From contig NZ_VLJN01000026.1 in NCBI RefSeq assembly GCF_007829435.1, positions 18,028 to 65,886 of the forward strand: a stretch of 47,859 nucleotides of DNA, in the 5' to 3' direction. Shown piece after piece: positions 1 through 10,963 of this stretch; within the stretch, counting starts at the first letter, position 1; every line of letters starts with the position of its first letter. The DNA comes from Cupriavidus gilardii J11 (GTDB taxonomy: Bacteria; Pseudomonadota; Gammaproteobacteria; Burkholderiales; Burkholderiaceae). The translations under genes were made by a program, and so were the position numbers. The notes beneath the pieces were generated by a model, which searched no databases, was not told the DNA's origin, and saw only the letters and a program-made list of their open reading frames with translations.

Positions 1-152
1 CCGCGGGTGCCGCCGGACCCGGTCCCACCGCCCGCCTGGTGTTCGGGCGGGAATGGGTCGACGCGCCGCGCCAGTTGCTGCTGGTGCGCGGCAGCATCCG
101 TGTGCTGGTCACGGGCGACGGCGCCGGCCGCTATCTGGCGAGCGCGCCATGA
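1..152 (+). CDS. gspH: Type II secretion minor pseudopilin GspH, C-terminal end
   Basis: Only the last 50 or so residues are present; the reading frame is open from the left edge of the window and stops with TGA at 150-152. The tail contains a pattern of short beta strands (LLLVRGSIRVLV) typical of the C-terminal beta sheet of GspH-type minor pseudopilins. The identification rests mainly on position: it overlaps gspI by ATGA, exactly where gspH sits in G-H-I-J-K operons. As a minor pseudopilin it would join the tip of the periplasmic pseudopilus. The prepilin cleavage site lies outside the window and cannot be checked. Confidence 0.75.
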   Translation, partial: AGAAGPGPTARLVFGREWVDAPRQLLLVRGSIRVLVTGDGAGRYLASAP

Positions 153-553
153 GCCGGCGTCCCGCGCCACGGCGCCCCGCGCGTGGCTTCACCCTGATCG
201 AAGTGCTTGTGGCGCTGACCATCCTGGCGGTCGCGCTGACCGCCGCGATGCGCGCAATGGGCTCGATGATCGATGCCGGGGTGTCGCTGCAACAGCGCAT
301 GCTAGCGGGCTGGAGCGCCGATAACCAGCTGGCGATGCTGCGACTGGCCAAGGCCTGGCCCGAGCCCGGTACGCGCGGCGGCGCCTGCGGGCAGGGCGGT
401 CTCGATTTCTACTGCGAGCTCACTGTCTCTTCCACGCCCAATCCGGCGTTCCGCCGCGTCGAGGTAGCGGTATATCCGTCCGCCGCCGACCGCAGCGTGC
501 GGCTGGCGTGGCTGGTCACGATCGTTCCCAATGAAACGCGCAACGTGCTCTAG
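149..553 (+). CDS. gspI: Type II secretion minor pseudopilin GspI
   Basis: A 134-residue minor pseudopilin. Residues 12-35 carry the class III prepilin signal: a basic N-terminus, then the cleavage site G/FTLIEV with the conserved Glu at +5, followed by a hydrophobic helix rich in Ala, Leu and Val. This is the substrate signature of the prepilin peptidase GspO, which is not in the window. In the family, GspI forms the tip complex with GspJ and GspK. The start ATG at 149 overlaps the gspH stop (ATGA), which favours it over a start further upstream in the same frame. The 3' end overlaps gspJ by 23 bp, indicating translational coupling. Confidence 0.93.
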   Translation: MSRRPAPRRPARGFTLIEVLVALTILAVALTAAMRAMGSMIDAGVSLQQRMLAGWSADNQLAMLRLAKAWPEPGTRGGACGQGGLDFYCELTVSSTPNPAFRRVEVAVYPSAADRSVRLAWLVTIVPNETRNVL

Positions 554-1232
554 CCGGCGGCGCCGCGCGCGCGGCTTCACGCTGATCGAAATGCTGGTGG
601 CGATCACGCTGCTGGCCGTGATGGCCGTGATGGCGTGGCAAGGGCTCGACGCGATGACGCGCGGCCGCGAACGGCTGGTCGAGCATGACAGCCGACTGGA
701 CGGCCTGAAGCTGCTCTACGGCCAGTTCCAGACCGACTGCGAGCAGTTGGCGCGGCCCGACGTACTACAGCTCAGCCCCGTAATCCTGGCGTCCGGACAA
801 TTGCTGCTGGTGCGCGACCGTCGCGAGGAAGGCGCGCCGGGCGCGTGGCAGGTCGTGGCCTATCGGATAGAACAGGGCGCCGTGGTGCGCGCCGCCACCG
901 CGCCGCTGCAGAACCGGCTGCAGGTACAGGCAGCGCTGGCGGCGTTGCGGCAACCGGGCAGCGGCGACATGGCGCGCCCTCTGGTGGCCGATGCGGACGC
1001 GCTGGCCGCGCGCGCCTGGGTCGACCCGGGCGGCTGGCGCAGCGACAACGGCGCCATCGAAGCCGCGCTGCGCATCGGCGCGGCGGGAGCCGCGAGTGCG
1101 ACGGCCGCCAGCAATGCCGTGATCGGCACGCCCACCGGCACGCTGCGCGGCTTGGAACTGGTGCTGATGGCGCGCATGGGCGACGGCGATGCGCCCCGGC
1201 GCTTCGAAAAGCTTTGCATGACGGGCCAATGA
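531..1232 (+). CDS. gspJ: Type II secretion minor pseudopilin GspJ
   Basis: A 233-residue pseudopilin with a basic leader (MKRATCSSRRRRARG), the cleavage site G/FTLIEM and a hydrophobic helix up to about residue 40. The remainder is a soluble periplasmic domain of the usual GspJ length. It starts inside gspI and its TGA overlaps the gspK start, so I-J-K is a tightly coupled set. In characterised systems GspJ, GspI and GspK form a trimeric cap on the pseudopilus; that role is taken from the family. Confidence 0.93.
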   Translation: MKRATCSSRRRRARGFTLIEMLVAITLLAVMAVMAWQGLDAMTRGRERLVEHDSRLDGLKLLYGQFQTDCEQLARPDVLQLSPVILASGQLLLVRDRREEGAPGAWQVVAYRIEQGAVVRAATAPLQNRLQVQAALAALRQPGSGDMARPLVADADALAARAWVDPGGWRSDNGAIEAALRIGAAGAASATAASNAVIGTPTGTLRGLELVLMARMGDGDAPRRFEKLCMTGQ

Positions 1233-2266
1233 TGCAGGACCACGCCCCTCGTTCGTGTGGCACCCGTGCCGCATCGTCCCGTCGCCCGGCGCGCCGCCAG
1301 CGGGGCGCCGCCGTGGTGACCGCGCTGCTGGTGGTGACGCTGGCCGTGGTGGTGGTATCCGGCATGCTGTGGCGCCAGCAGGTGCAGATCCGCTCGGTGG
1401 AGAACCAGCGGCTGGTGGCCCAGGCGGCGTGGATCGAACGGGCCGCGGTGGACTGGGCCCGGCTGATCCTGCGCGACGACCTGCGCCGCTCCAGCGTCGA
1501 CCACCTTGGCGAGCCGTGGGCGGTGCCGATCGCGGAAACGCGGCTGTCCGACTTCCTCGGCGCGGCGCTGCGTACCGACCGCGCGGGCGAGAGTTCGTTC
1601 CTGTCGGGCCGCATCCTCGATGCGCAGGCCCGCTTCAACTTGCGCAATCTCGTCATGACCAGTGCCGCCGGGGATGGCACCGTCAGCGCGACCATCGACC
1701 TGAACGGTCAGGCGGTCTATCGTCGCCTTCTGCAGTTGCTGGGCCTCAATCCAGGCCTGGCCGACACCACTGCGCGCTTTCTGGTCGATGCCCAGCGCAG
1801 CGGCAGCGATGCGCCCCGTCCGCCGGACAGCGTGGCCGATCTGCTGGCCGTGCCAGGATACCGCCCGGAGTACCTGCCGGTGCTGGAACCGTTCGTGGAC
1901 GTACTGCCCGAGCGCACCGCGGTCAATATCAACACCGCCGAGCCCGAGGTGCTGGCCGCCGCGATAGACAAGCTGCCGCTGGACCGCGCTCGCGAGCTGG
2001 TACGGCAACGAGACCGCGCATACTTCAATAACGTCGGCGATCTGCAGACACAGCTCGGCGCCATCGCGCCGCAGGCGACTGTGCCCACAGGCACCGATGC
2101 GCTCGATGTGCGCAGTCATTATTTCCTGGTCTATGGGCTGATCCGGCATGAACGGGCGGTGCGCCAGCAGGTGTCGCTGGTGCGCCGCGCGGCGGTGATC
2201 GGCAACGCGCAGGCGACGCAAGTGATGTGGGTGCGGGATGTGGAGAGGATGCCGGAGTTGCGGTGA
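1229..2266 (+). CDS. gspK: Type II secretion pseudopilus tip protein GspK
   Basis: A 345-residue protein beginning MMQDH (ATG at 1229 or 1232, overlapping the gspJ stop). A basic segment (ARRQRG) precedes a hydrophobic helix at about residues 27-45; as usual for GspK, the Glu normally found at +5 of pseudopilins is missing. The body has two helix-hairpin-helix-like stretches, including VNINTAEPEVLAA near residue 230, which is a hallmark of GspK. In the family this large minor pseudopilin caps the tip and limits pseudopilus length. A 352-bp gap with a palindromic repeat follows, the only large break in this operon. Confidence 0.93.
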   Translation: MMQDHAPRSCGTRAASSRRPARRQRGAAVVTALLVVTLAVVVVSGMLWRQQVQIRSVENQRLVAQAAWIERAAVDWARLILRDDLRRSSVDHLGEPWAVPIAETRLSDFLGAALRTDRAGESSFLSGRILDAQARFNLRNLVMTSAAGDGTVSATIDLNGQAVYRRLLQLLGLNPGLADTTARFLVDAQRSGSDAPRPPDSVADLLAVPGYRPEYLPVLEPFVDVLPERTAVNINTAEPEVLAAAIDKLPLDRARELVRQRDRAYFNNVGDLQTQLGAIAPQATVPTGTDALDVRSHYFLVYGLIRHERAVRQQVSLVRRAAVIGNAQATQVMWVRDVERMPELR

Positions 2267-2308
2267 GGGGTTGGGGTGGATGCGGTTACGGCTGTTACAG
2301 CCGTTATT

Positions 2309-2430
2309 GCCCTCTCCCCCGCCCCTCTCCCGCAGGCGCGAGAGGCGAGAACACCGGGGTATTTGAAACACCGTCGGTTTTCTCCCCTCTCCCCTCTCCC
2401 GCTCGCGGGAGAGCGGCGCGGGCGGGGAAG
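2309..2430. repeat. Dispersed palindromic repeat, copy 1 (between gspK and gspL)
   Basis: The first and most diverged of three related copies (the others start at 10964 and 16361). Each copy has outer arms made of GCCCTCTCCCCC and its complement, enclosing two small hairpins with stems of the type CTCCCGC/GCGGGAG. Here the right hairpin (about 2395-2413) is intact while the left one is degenerate. The surrounding gap, 2267-2618, holds no convincing gene. TTGACG at 2466 and TATGCT at 2494 are present but 22 bp apart, too far for a standard promoter. The hairpin could attenuate transcription between gspK and gspL. Confidence 0.8.
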
Positions 2431-2618
2431 TCACAGCCCGCCCACCTTTCATAACACCAAAACGGTTGACGCGAATCCGCCACAAAGGCAAGGTATGCTG
2501 ATGCCTTGACGGAAGGGCATTTTGCAGCACATCGATCGCGCTGGCCCTCGTGTCGCGGGCCAGCGCGGGCCGGCTTGTCGCCGCCTCGTCCGCATATCGA
2601 CGCCGTAGCAGAGACATC

Positions 2619-4079
2619 TTGAGCACCACCCTTTTCGTCCGCTTGCCGCACCGGCCCCACGATCAACCGCAGCCCTGGCGCTTCGGGCCGGTAGCGTTCG
2701 CGCTGGTGCGCGATACGGCAACCGTGCGTGGGGGTCGCGACGCGCATCCGGCGCGTCCGCAGTTGCTGCGGGAAGGCCGCGCCGAGATCGGCGAGTTGCC
2801 GGCCGCCGACCGGCTGGTGCTGATCGTGGCCGCGCCCGATGTACGGCTGGCAAGCGCGGTGGTGCCGCCGTTGGCGCCCGCACGGCTGAAGCTCGCGCTG
2901 CCCAATCTGGTCGAAGACGTGCTGGCCGCGGACGCGCAGGCGTGCCATATCGCGGTTGGTCCGGCCCTCGATGCAAGGGCCGGCACGCGGGCTGGCGCGG
3001 CATCCGGGGCCCGCCATCGCCTGTTGATGGTCACCGAACGCGCATGGCTACGGGCCGTGCTCGATGCATTTGCCGGCCATCGCCATCGGCGCCGGCATCT
3101 GCTGCCCGCCCAGCTGTGCCTGCCGTTGCCGGGTACCGATGCGGCCGAAGTGCCCGGCGCATCCGGTGCGGAAGGGGCGCTTGCCGCCGATGGCGCCGCG
3201 GACGGCATGGTGAGCGCAACCGTGCAGCCGGCAGCGATCGCCCTGGAAGTCGCCGCGGCGCCGCTCGCGGACGCCGAGTCGCTGCTCGACTCAGCAAGCC
3301 AGCCCAGCGACGCGCCCGGCAGCGGCCGCCATTGGCAGTTGACGGTCCGCAGCGGCCAGCACGAGGGCTACGGCCTGCTGCTGGGCGAGGAGGCCCTTGG
3401 CGCCTGGCAGGCGCTGGCGCCAGCGGGCGTGTGGTACGGCGATGCGGCCGCGGCCTCGCTTCCCACAGCGGTCGGCATGCGGCCGTTGGACTGGGCGCTG
3501 TGGATCGACGGCGCGCTCGAATGCCTGCAAGACCGTTCGCGCGATCTGGCTCAGTTCGATTTTGGCCAGGGACGCGCCGACCGCTGGAACCTGCGCGCAT
3601 GGCCGCTCGCGCTGGCCGCGGCGCTGCTGCTGGTACAGATCGTCGGCATGAACATTCACTGGCTGCTGCTGCGCAACGAGCAGGCGCGGCTGCAGGCCGC
3701 GCAGGAAACGGTGCTGCGCGGCGCCTTCCCGCGCCTGCCCCTGGTGGTGGACGCGCCGCTGCAGATGCGCCGACAGGTCGATCAACTGCGGCTGGCCAGC
3801 GGCCGCGGCACGCCCGACGATTTCCTGCCGCTGGCCGACCGCTTCGCGTCGGCTGGCCGCAATCTGCCGCCGGACGCGCTGCTGTCGCTGGAATACCGCG
3901 AGCGCGCGCTGCATGCCACGCTGAAGGCCGGCACCGACACCGGCTCGCTGCGCAACGCGGCGCGGCAGGCGGGGCTGTCGATGGAGGAAGACCGCTCGCC
4001 CGCCCAACCGGGCCGCGGCACCGCCACCCCGGCCGGCACGCCGCCTGGCAGCCGGTGGGTCATCCGGCCCGCACGATAG
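2619..4079 (+). CDS. gspL: Type II secretion inner-membrane protein GspL
   Basis: A 486-residue protein starting at a TTG codon and reading MSTTLFVRLPHRP, which matches the usual GspL N-terminus; no ATG lies nearby in frame. The N-terminal 320 or so residues form the actin-like cytoplasmic domain that recruits the ATPase GspE. A single membrane helix follows at about residues 327-350 (ALAAALLLVQIVG), then a periplasmic ferredoxin-like domain. The central part contains an Ala-rich insertion near residues 170-220 that looks like a linker. The ribosome-binding site is weak (AGCAGAGA), so the start carries some doubt. It lies 83 bp upstream of gspM. Confidence 0.88.
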   Translation: MSTTLFVRLPHRPHDQPQPWRFGPVAFALVRDTATVRGGRDAHPARPQLLREGRAEIGELPAADRLVLIVAAPDVRLASAVVPPLAPARLKLALPNLVEDVLAADAQACHIAVGPALDARAGTRAGAASGARHRLLMVTERAWLRAVLDAFAGHRHRRRHLLPAQLCLPLPGTDAAEVPGASGAEGALAADGAADGMVSATVQPAAIALEVAAAPLADAESLLDSASQPSDAPGSGRHWQLTVRSGQHEGYGLLLGEEALGAWQALAPAGVWYGDAAAASLPTAVGMRPLDWALWIDGALECLQDRSRDLAQFDFGQGRADRWNLRAWPLALAAALLLVQIVGMNIHWLLLRNEQARLQAAQETVLRGAFPRLPLVVDAPLQMRRQVDQLRLASGRGTPDDFLPLADRFASAGRNLPPDALLSLEYRERALHATLKAGTDTGSLRNAARQAGLSMEEDRSPAQPGRGTATPAGTPPGSRWVIRPAR

Positions 4080-4162
4080 GCGACCGGCATGATCGATCGA
4101 CGCTTCCACCCTATCAACGCACGCCCCATGCATGACCGCTGCATGTCCCACTCCCCTGCTCC

Positions 4163-4795
4163 ATGATGCCCCGCGCGCCTGATCGACCCTCCCCATCGGC
4201 GGCGCCGTCGGCCGCGGCAGCGGGCAACCGTGCGCGCGCCGGACGTCTGGCGTGGATGCACACCCTGCGGCCCCGCATTCCCGAACCCTGGCGCGAGCGT
4301 GCCAGCGCCTTCTGGTCGGCACGCAATCCGCGCGAACAGGCGCTGCTCGCCGGTGGCGGCGCGGTGCTGGCGCTGGTGGTCGGCTATAGCATGCTATGGG
4401 AGCCCGCCGCCGAAGGCCGCGAACGGCTGTCGCGCAGCCTGCCACAGCTGCGCGCCGAACTGGCGGAGATGGAAACCCTCGCGCAGGAGGCGCGCGGCCT
4501 GTCGGCCAGCCCGGCGCCGTCGCTGCGCGGCGAGGCGCTGGTCAATGCGCTGCGCGAAGGCATGACCCAGCATGGCCTGTCGCCCACCCGGCTGGCATCG
4601 GTCGGCGACAACGCGGTCCAGGTCCAGTTCGAACGCGTGCCGTTCGGCGCGGTGGCGGGCTGGATGTCCGCCGTGCGGCAGCAACAACGGCTGAAGGTGA
4701 CCGAGGCGCGTATCGACTACGTCGGAAAGACCGCGCTGGTCAATGTCACCGCCACACTGCAAGGACCCGGGGCCAACCCGGCCGGCCGCGGCTGA
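4163..4795 (+). CDS. gspM: Type II secretion inner-membrane protein GspM
   Basis: A 210-residue bitopic membrane protein. A Pro/Ala/Arg-rich cytoplasmic tail of about 58 residues precedes one membrane helix (ALLAGGGAVLALVVGYSMLW, about 59-79), then a periplasmic domain with an early coiled-coil-like stretch (about 90-115) and a ferredoxin-like fold. In the family GspM binds GspL and helps place the secretion platform. The stop codon TGA shares bases with the gspN start (TGATG). Confidence 0.9.
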   Translation: MMPRAPDRPSPSAAPSAAAAGNRARAGRLAWMHTLRPRIPEPWRERASAFWSARNPREQALLAGGGAVLALVVGYSMLWEPAAEGRERLSRSLPQLRAELAEMETLAQEARGLSASPAPSLRGEALVNALREGMTQHGLSPTRLASVGDNAVQVQFERVPFGAVAGWMSAVRQQQRLKVTEARIDYVGKTALVNVTATLQGPGANPAGRG

Positions 4796-5616
4796 TGGCG
4801 CGGCTGGAAGCGCTTCGCCTGCCGCGCCGCGCGCCGGCCGCCTCGCGTGGGGGCGGCGCGCTGCGCTGGACGCTGCTGGGCATCGCCACGATGGCGGCAA
4901 CCGTGGTCGCCGCCTGGCCGGCGGCATGGGTTGCCGATCTGGTGGCATCCCGCAGCGGCGGCCGCGTGCTGCTGGCGGACGCCGCGGGCACGCTGTGGCG
5001 GGGCAGCGCGACGCTGGCGCTGTCGGCGGGCACCGGCAGCCAGACCGCGACCGTGCTGCCCGGCAGGCTGCAGTGGTCGATCGCTTTCTGGCCGCTGCTG
5101 GCCGGCTCGCTGCGCGCCGTGGTGTCGCACACCGAGGCGATGCCCTCTGCGGTGGCAGTCCGCGTCACGCCCGCGGGCTGGCAGGCGCAGACCGGCACGC
5201 TGCAATTGCCGGCGTCGTTGCTGGAGGGCATTGGCGCGCCATTCAACACGCTGCGCCCCGACGGCGCGATGCGGCTGGACTGGTCGGCACTGGAGGGGCG
5301 TTTTCGTGCCACCGATGGCCGCCCGGCCGGGGTTTTCGGCAGGCTGACGGTGCGGCTGGACCAAGTATCATCGGCCGTCAGCCGCGTGCGGCCGCTGGGT
5401 AGTTACCGCGCCGACATCGAATTAAGCGGCCAGGGCGGCATGCTGCGCCTTGCCACCATCGCGGGCCCGTTGCATCTCGAAGGAAGCGGCCCGCTTGGCA
5501 AGCGGGCGCGCTTCGAAGGCACCGCGCGCGCCGATGCCGACGCCGCGGAACAGCTGGCGGCCCTATTGAGCCTGCTGGGAAGACGTGAGGACAATGTGAC
5601 ACGGCTGCGCTTTTGA
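4795..5616 (+). CDS. gspN: Type II secretion protein GspN
   Basis: A 273-residue protein with one N-terminal membrane helix (about 22-45, LLGIATMAATVVAAWPAAW) followed by a beta-rich periplasmic region. The motif AGTLWRGSA near residue 62 is characteristic of the GspN family. GspN is absent from many type II systems; where present it is an accessory periplasmic protein whose exact role is unsettled. It begins at the ATG overlapping the gspM stop and ends 44 bp before gspD. Confidence 0.88.
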   Translation: MARLEALRLPRRAPAASRGGGALRWTLLGIATMAATVVAAWPAAWVADLVASRSGGRVLLADAAGTLWRGSATLALSAGTGSQTATVLPGRLQWSIAFWPLLAGSLRAVVSHTEAMPSAVAVRVTPAGWQAQTGTLQLPASLLEGIGAPFNTLRPDGAMRLDWSALEGRFRATDGRPAGVFGRLTVRLDQVSSAVSRVRPLGSYRADIELSGQGGMLRLATIAGPLHLEGSGPLGKRARFEGTARADADAAEQLAALLSLLGRREDNVTRLRF

Positions 5617-5660
5617 AGCGACGGCGCCGACAGCGCCGGGCCGCAGCCATCTGACAAGCT

Positions 5661-8093
5661 ATGACGAAAACCGACTCCCGCTCCAATCCGCGAACCGACC
5701 GGCCCGGCGCCGGACCGGGCACCGCGCCGCCTTCGCGCGCCAGCGCCAGCATGCGGGCCATCGCCCTGTTGTGCATGGCGTCGCTGCTGGCGCCGGCGCC
5801 GGTGTGGGCGCAGCAGCCCGGCGCCGCACCGCCCGCGCCGCCCGACATCACGCCGCGCAACCGTGACCAGGTGGTGCTGAACTTCGTCAACGCCGATCTC
5901 GATGCCGTCGTGAAGGCCGTGGGCCAGGCCACCGGCCGAAACTTCGTGATCGATCCGCGCGTGAAGGGCACGGTGAACCTGGTGACCGAGCAGCCGGTGT
6001 CGCGCGCGCAGGCGCTGGAAACGCTGGGCTCGGTACTGCGCATGCAGGGCTATGCGATGGTCGAGGCCAACGGCTTCACCAAGGTCGTGCCGGAGGCCGA
6101 CGCCAAGCTGCAGGGCTCGCCCACCGTGATAGGTCCCGGCGCCAGCCGCGGCGGGCAGGTCGTCACGCAGGTGTTCCGGCTCAACTACGAGTCGGCCAAC
6201 GCGCTGGTGCCGGTGCTGCGCCCGATGATCGCGCCCAATAACACGATCACCGCGTATCCGGCCAACAACACGCTGGTGATCACCGACTACGCCGACAACC
6301 TGCGCCGCATCGCGCGGATCATCGCCGCCATCGATGCGCCCGCCTCCGGCGAGGTCGAGCTGATCCCGCTGCAGCATGCGATCGCCAGCGATGCCGCGGT
6401 GGTGCTGCAGAAGCTGCTGGACCCGTCGGCCGCGCCGAGCGTCGGTGGCGCCGCCGGCGCGGCGCCGGGTGGCGACGCCAGCCTGCGCACCACCGTGGTG
6501 GCCGAGCCGCGCAGCAATGCGCTGCTGGTACGCGCCAGCAGCCGCGCGCGCCTGCAGATGGCGCGCCAGCTGATCGAGAAGCTGGACCAGCCGCAGGCCC
6601 GGCCCGGCAATATCTGGGTGGTGCCGCTGAAGAACGCCGATGCCGTCAAGCTGGCGCCAACGCTGCGCGCGATCGTCGCCGCCGACAGCAGCTTCAGTGC
6701 GTCGCAGCAGGGCGGCGGCGCGGCCGGCATCGGCGGCGCCGCAGGCATGACGCAGACGCAAACGACCGCCACGCCCACCGGCACGCAGTACGGCGGCGCC
6801 ATGGGCACCGGCGGCTATGGGCACAGCGGCACCGGAACGACAGGGGGGCTGGGTGGCAGCGGCGGCGGATCTGCCTTCGCCGCCTCGTTCGCGCCGAACC
6901 AGATTCCCACCACCGGCGGCATCATCCAGGCCGACCCATCGACCAATTCGCTGATCATCACCGCCAGCGAGGCGGTCTACCGCAGCCTGCGCGCCGTGAT
7001 CGACGACCTCGACATGCGGCGCGCGCAGGTCTACATGGAATCGATGATCGTCGAGGTATCGTCGACCCAGGCCGGCGAACTGGGCATCCAGTGGCAGGGC
7101 TTGATCAGCTCCAGCGGCAACAACACCAATGTGTTCGCCGGCACCAATTTCGGCACCGGCGGCCAGAACATCATCAACCTGACCGGCGCCATCGCCGACT
7201 ACAACGCCAACGGCGCCGCGGCGCTGTCGCGCATCGGCGGGCTGGTGCCCGACGTCGGCGGCCTCAATATCGGCGTGGTCAATCGCGCGCTCGGCCTTGG
7301 CGCGCTGCTGCGCGCACTGGGCGCCAACGGCAGCGTCAACCTGCTGTCGATGCCGAACCTGATCACGCTGGAGAACGAGGAAGCGAAGATCCTGATCGGC
7401 CAGAACGTGCCGATCACCACCGGCTCGTATGCGCAGACCGGCTCCAGCGCCACGGTGACCCCCTTCAACACCTTCGATCGCAAGGACGTCGGCATCACGC
7501 TGCGGGTCAAGCCGCAGATCACCGACGGCGGGCTCGTCAAGCTGCAGATCTACCAGGAGTCGTCGTCGGTCGTGCCGACCACCGCCACGCTGCAGCAGGG
7601 GCCGACCATCAACGTCCGTTCCATCGAGACCAATGTGCTGGTCAACGACGGCCAGATCATCGTGCTGGGCGGGCTGATCGAGGACAACTACAGCGACGGC
7701 GTGCAGAAGGTGCCGGGGCTGGGCGACCTGCCGCTGATCGGCGGGCTGTTCCGCTACGAGAACAAGTCGCGCGGCAAGACCAACCTGCTGGTGTTCCTGC
7801 GCCCGTATGTGATGCGCACCTCCGGCGCGACCGACCGCATCACGCAGGACCGCTACAGCTATATCCGCGACGAGCAGCAGAACTACGTGTCGCCGAATAT
7901 CATGATGCGTGACCAGCAGACGCCGACGCTGCCGCCAGCCGACGCGCCGGTCGCGCCGTTCGTCGATCCGCGCAACAATGGGCCGGTACCCGGGCCGCTG
8001 CCACTGGAACAGACGCTGCCGCCGCCGAACGGCGGCGAACGCGGCGGCGCCACGCCGGCGCAGGTCGGCTATACCCCGAGCAACGGCGGCTGA
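5661..8093 (+). CDS. gspD: Type II secretion outer-membrane secretin GspD
   Basis: An 810-residue secretin. A long basic N-terminus precedes a signal peptide at about residues 31-52 (MRAIALLCMASLLAP...AQQ); ATG at 5751 is an alternative start that would give a standard signal peptide. Periplasmic N0-N3 domains follow, with the N0/N1 pattern VLNFVNADLDAVVKAVG early and repeated N-domain motifs up to residue 470. N3 contains a Gly/Ser/Thr-rich loop at about residues 350-406. The secretin core covers about 470-720 and includes VPGLGDLPLIGGLFR near residue 685, the family signature. A Pro-rich tail follows. It forms the multimeric outer-membrane channel for folded exoproteins. Confidence 0.95.
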   Translation: MTKTDSRSNPRTDRPGAGPGTAPPSRASASMRAIALLCMASLLAPAPVWAQQPGAAPPAPPDITPRNRDQVVLNFVNADLDAVVKAVGQATGRNFVIDPRVKGTVNLVTEQPVSRAQALETLGSVLRMQGYAMVEANGFTKVVPEADAKLQGSPTVIGPGASRGGQVVTQVFRLNYESANALVPVLRPMIAPNNTITAYPANNTLVITDYADNLRRIARIIAAIDAPASGEVELIPLQHAIASDAAVVLQKLLDPSAAPSVGGAAGAAPGGDASLRTTVVAEPRSNALLVRASSRARLQMARQLIEKLDQPQARPGNIWVVPLKNADAVKLAPTLRAIVAADSSFSASQQGGGAAGIGGAAGMTQTQTTATPTGTQYGGAMGTGGYGHSGTGTTGGLGGSGGGSAFAASFAPNQIPTTGGIIQADPSTNSLIITASEAVYRSLRAVIDDLDMRRAQVYMESMIVEVSSTQAGELGIQWQGLISSSGNNTNVFAGTNFGTGGQNIINLTGAIADYNANGAAALSRIGGLVPDVGGLNIGVVNRALGLGALLRALGANGSVNLLSMPNLITLENEEAKILIGQNVPITTGSYAQTGSSATVTPFNTFDRKDVGITLRVKPQITDGGLVKLQIYQESSSVVPTTATLQQGPTINVRSIETNVLVNDGQIIVLGGLIEDNYSDGVQKVPGLGDLPLIGGLFRYENKSRGKTNLLVFLRPYVMRTSGATDRITQDRYSYIRDEQQNYVSPNIMMRDQQTPTLPPADAPVAPFVDPRNNGPVPGPLPLEQTLPPPNGGERGGATPAQVGYTPSNGG

Positions 8094-8110
8094 GCATTTC
8101 CACTACGACG

Positions 8111-9697
<1,587 letters not shown>

Positions 9698-9717
9698 CCG
9701 GACCGGGGACGCACGCC

Positions 9718-10935
9718 ATGCCAGCCTTCCGCTACGAGGCCGTCGACGCCGTCGGCAAGACCGACCGCGGTGTGATCGAGGCCGACAGCGCCAAACAGGC
9801 CCGAACCCAGTTGCGCACGCGCGGCCTCACGCCGCTGACGGTGGATGTGCTGGGCAGCGCGGCTCCGGCCGCCCGGGGCGCGGCGTCCGGCTTTGGCCGG
9901 CGGCTGTCGACGCAGGAACTGGCGCTGTTCACGCGGCAGCTGGCCAGCCTGATCGTGGCCGGCCTGCCGCTGGACGAGGCGCTGGGCGCGCTGGCCGACC
10001 AGGCGGAGCGCGCCTACGTGCATGAACTGCTGGCCAGCGTGCGCGCCGAGGTGATGGGCGGCAGCGCGCTGTCGGTGGCGCTGATGCAGCATCCGCGCGA
10101 TTTTCCGGACATCTACCGTGCGCTGGTATCGGCAGGCGAGCATTCCGGGCATCTTGGGCTGGTGCTGGAGAAGCTGGCCGGCTATATCGAGACGCGCAAC
10201 CAGCTCACCGGGAAGATCCGGCTCGCTTTCACGTACCCGGCGATCGTCACCGTGGTGGCCTTCGCCATCGTGATCTTCCTGCTGTCGTATGTCGTGCCGC
10301 AGGTTGTCAGCGTGTTTGCCAATACCAAGCAGAAATTGCCGCTGCTGACGGTGATCATGCTGGCGCTGTCGGACTTCGTGCGCGCATGGTGGTGGGCGGC
10401 GCTGGGCGTGATCGCGCTCGTCGCGCTGGGTGTGCGCTCGCTGCTGCGGCAGCCCGGCGTGCGGCTCGAATGGCATCGCTGGCTGTTGACCGCGCCGCTG
10501 GCCGGCAAGCTGATCCGCGGCTACAACACGGCGCGCTTCGCCAGCACGCTGGCGATCCTCGTGTCGGCCGGGGTGCCGATCCTGCGCAGCCTGCAGGCGG
10601 CCGGCGAGACGCTGGGCAACGAGGCGCTGCGCGCCAACGTCGAGGACGCCACCACGCGGGTGCGCGAAGGCGCGTCGCTGGCGCGCGCGCTGTCGGCGCA
10701 GAACCAGTTTCCGCCGGTGCTGGTGCATCTGATCCGCTCGGGCGAGGCCACCGGCAATCTGCCGGCGATGCTGGAGCGGGCGGCGCAGGGCGAAGGGCAG
10801 GAACTGGAGCGCCGCACGATGTTCCTGACCAGCCTGCTGGAGCCGCTGCTGATCCTGACGATGGGCGTGGTGGTGCTGCTGATCGTGCTGGCGGTGTTGA
10901 TGCCGATTATCGAGATCAACCAGATGGTGCGGTAA
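9718..10935 (+). CDS. gspF: Type II secretion inner-membrane platform protein GspF
   Basis: A 405-residue polytopic protein starting MPAFRYEAVDA, the standard GspF N-terminus. It has two repeated cytoplasmic helical domains (about 70-170 and 270-370), each with the ARQLASLI or RFASTLAIL type motif, and three membrane helices at about 172-192, 222-242 and 375-400. In the family it is the central platform protein of the inner membrane that contacts GspE and GspL. It is the last gsp gene here; gspC, gspG and gspO are not in the window. A repeat able to form hairpins follows and may end the transcript. Confidence 0.94.
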   Translation: MPAFRYEAVDAVGKTDRGVIEADSAKQARTQLRTRGLTPLTVDVLGSAAPAARGAASGFGRRLSTQELALFTRQLASLIVAGLPLDEALGALADQAERAYVHELLASVRAEVMGGSALSVALMQHPRDFPDIYRALVSAGEHSGHLGLVLEKLAGYIETRNQLTGKIRLAFTYPAIVTVVAFAIVIFLLSYVVPQVVSVFANTKQKLPLLTVIMLALSDFVRAWWWAALGVIALVALGVRSLLRQPGVRLEWHRWLLTAPLAGKLIRGYNTARFASTLAILVSAGVPILRSLQAAGETLGNEALRANVEDATTRVREGASLARALSAQNQFPPVLVHLIRSGEATGNLPAMLERAAQGEGQELERRTMFLTSLLEPLLILTMGVVVLLIVLAVLMPIIEINQMVR

Positions 10936-10963
10936 GCGGGCGGCGTGTCGGGGGGCTGTGACT

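Noticed and set aside
2466-2499. TTGACG and TATGCT as a promoter for gspL
   Set aside because: The spacer is 22 bp, too long for sigma-70, unlike the 17-bp spacing of the same boxes at 40648-40676.
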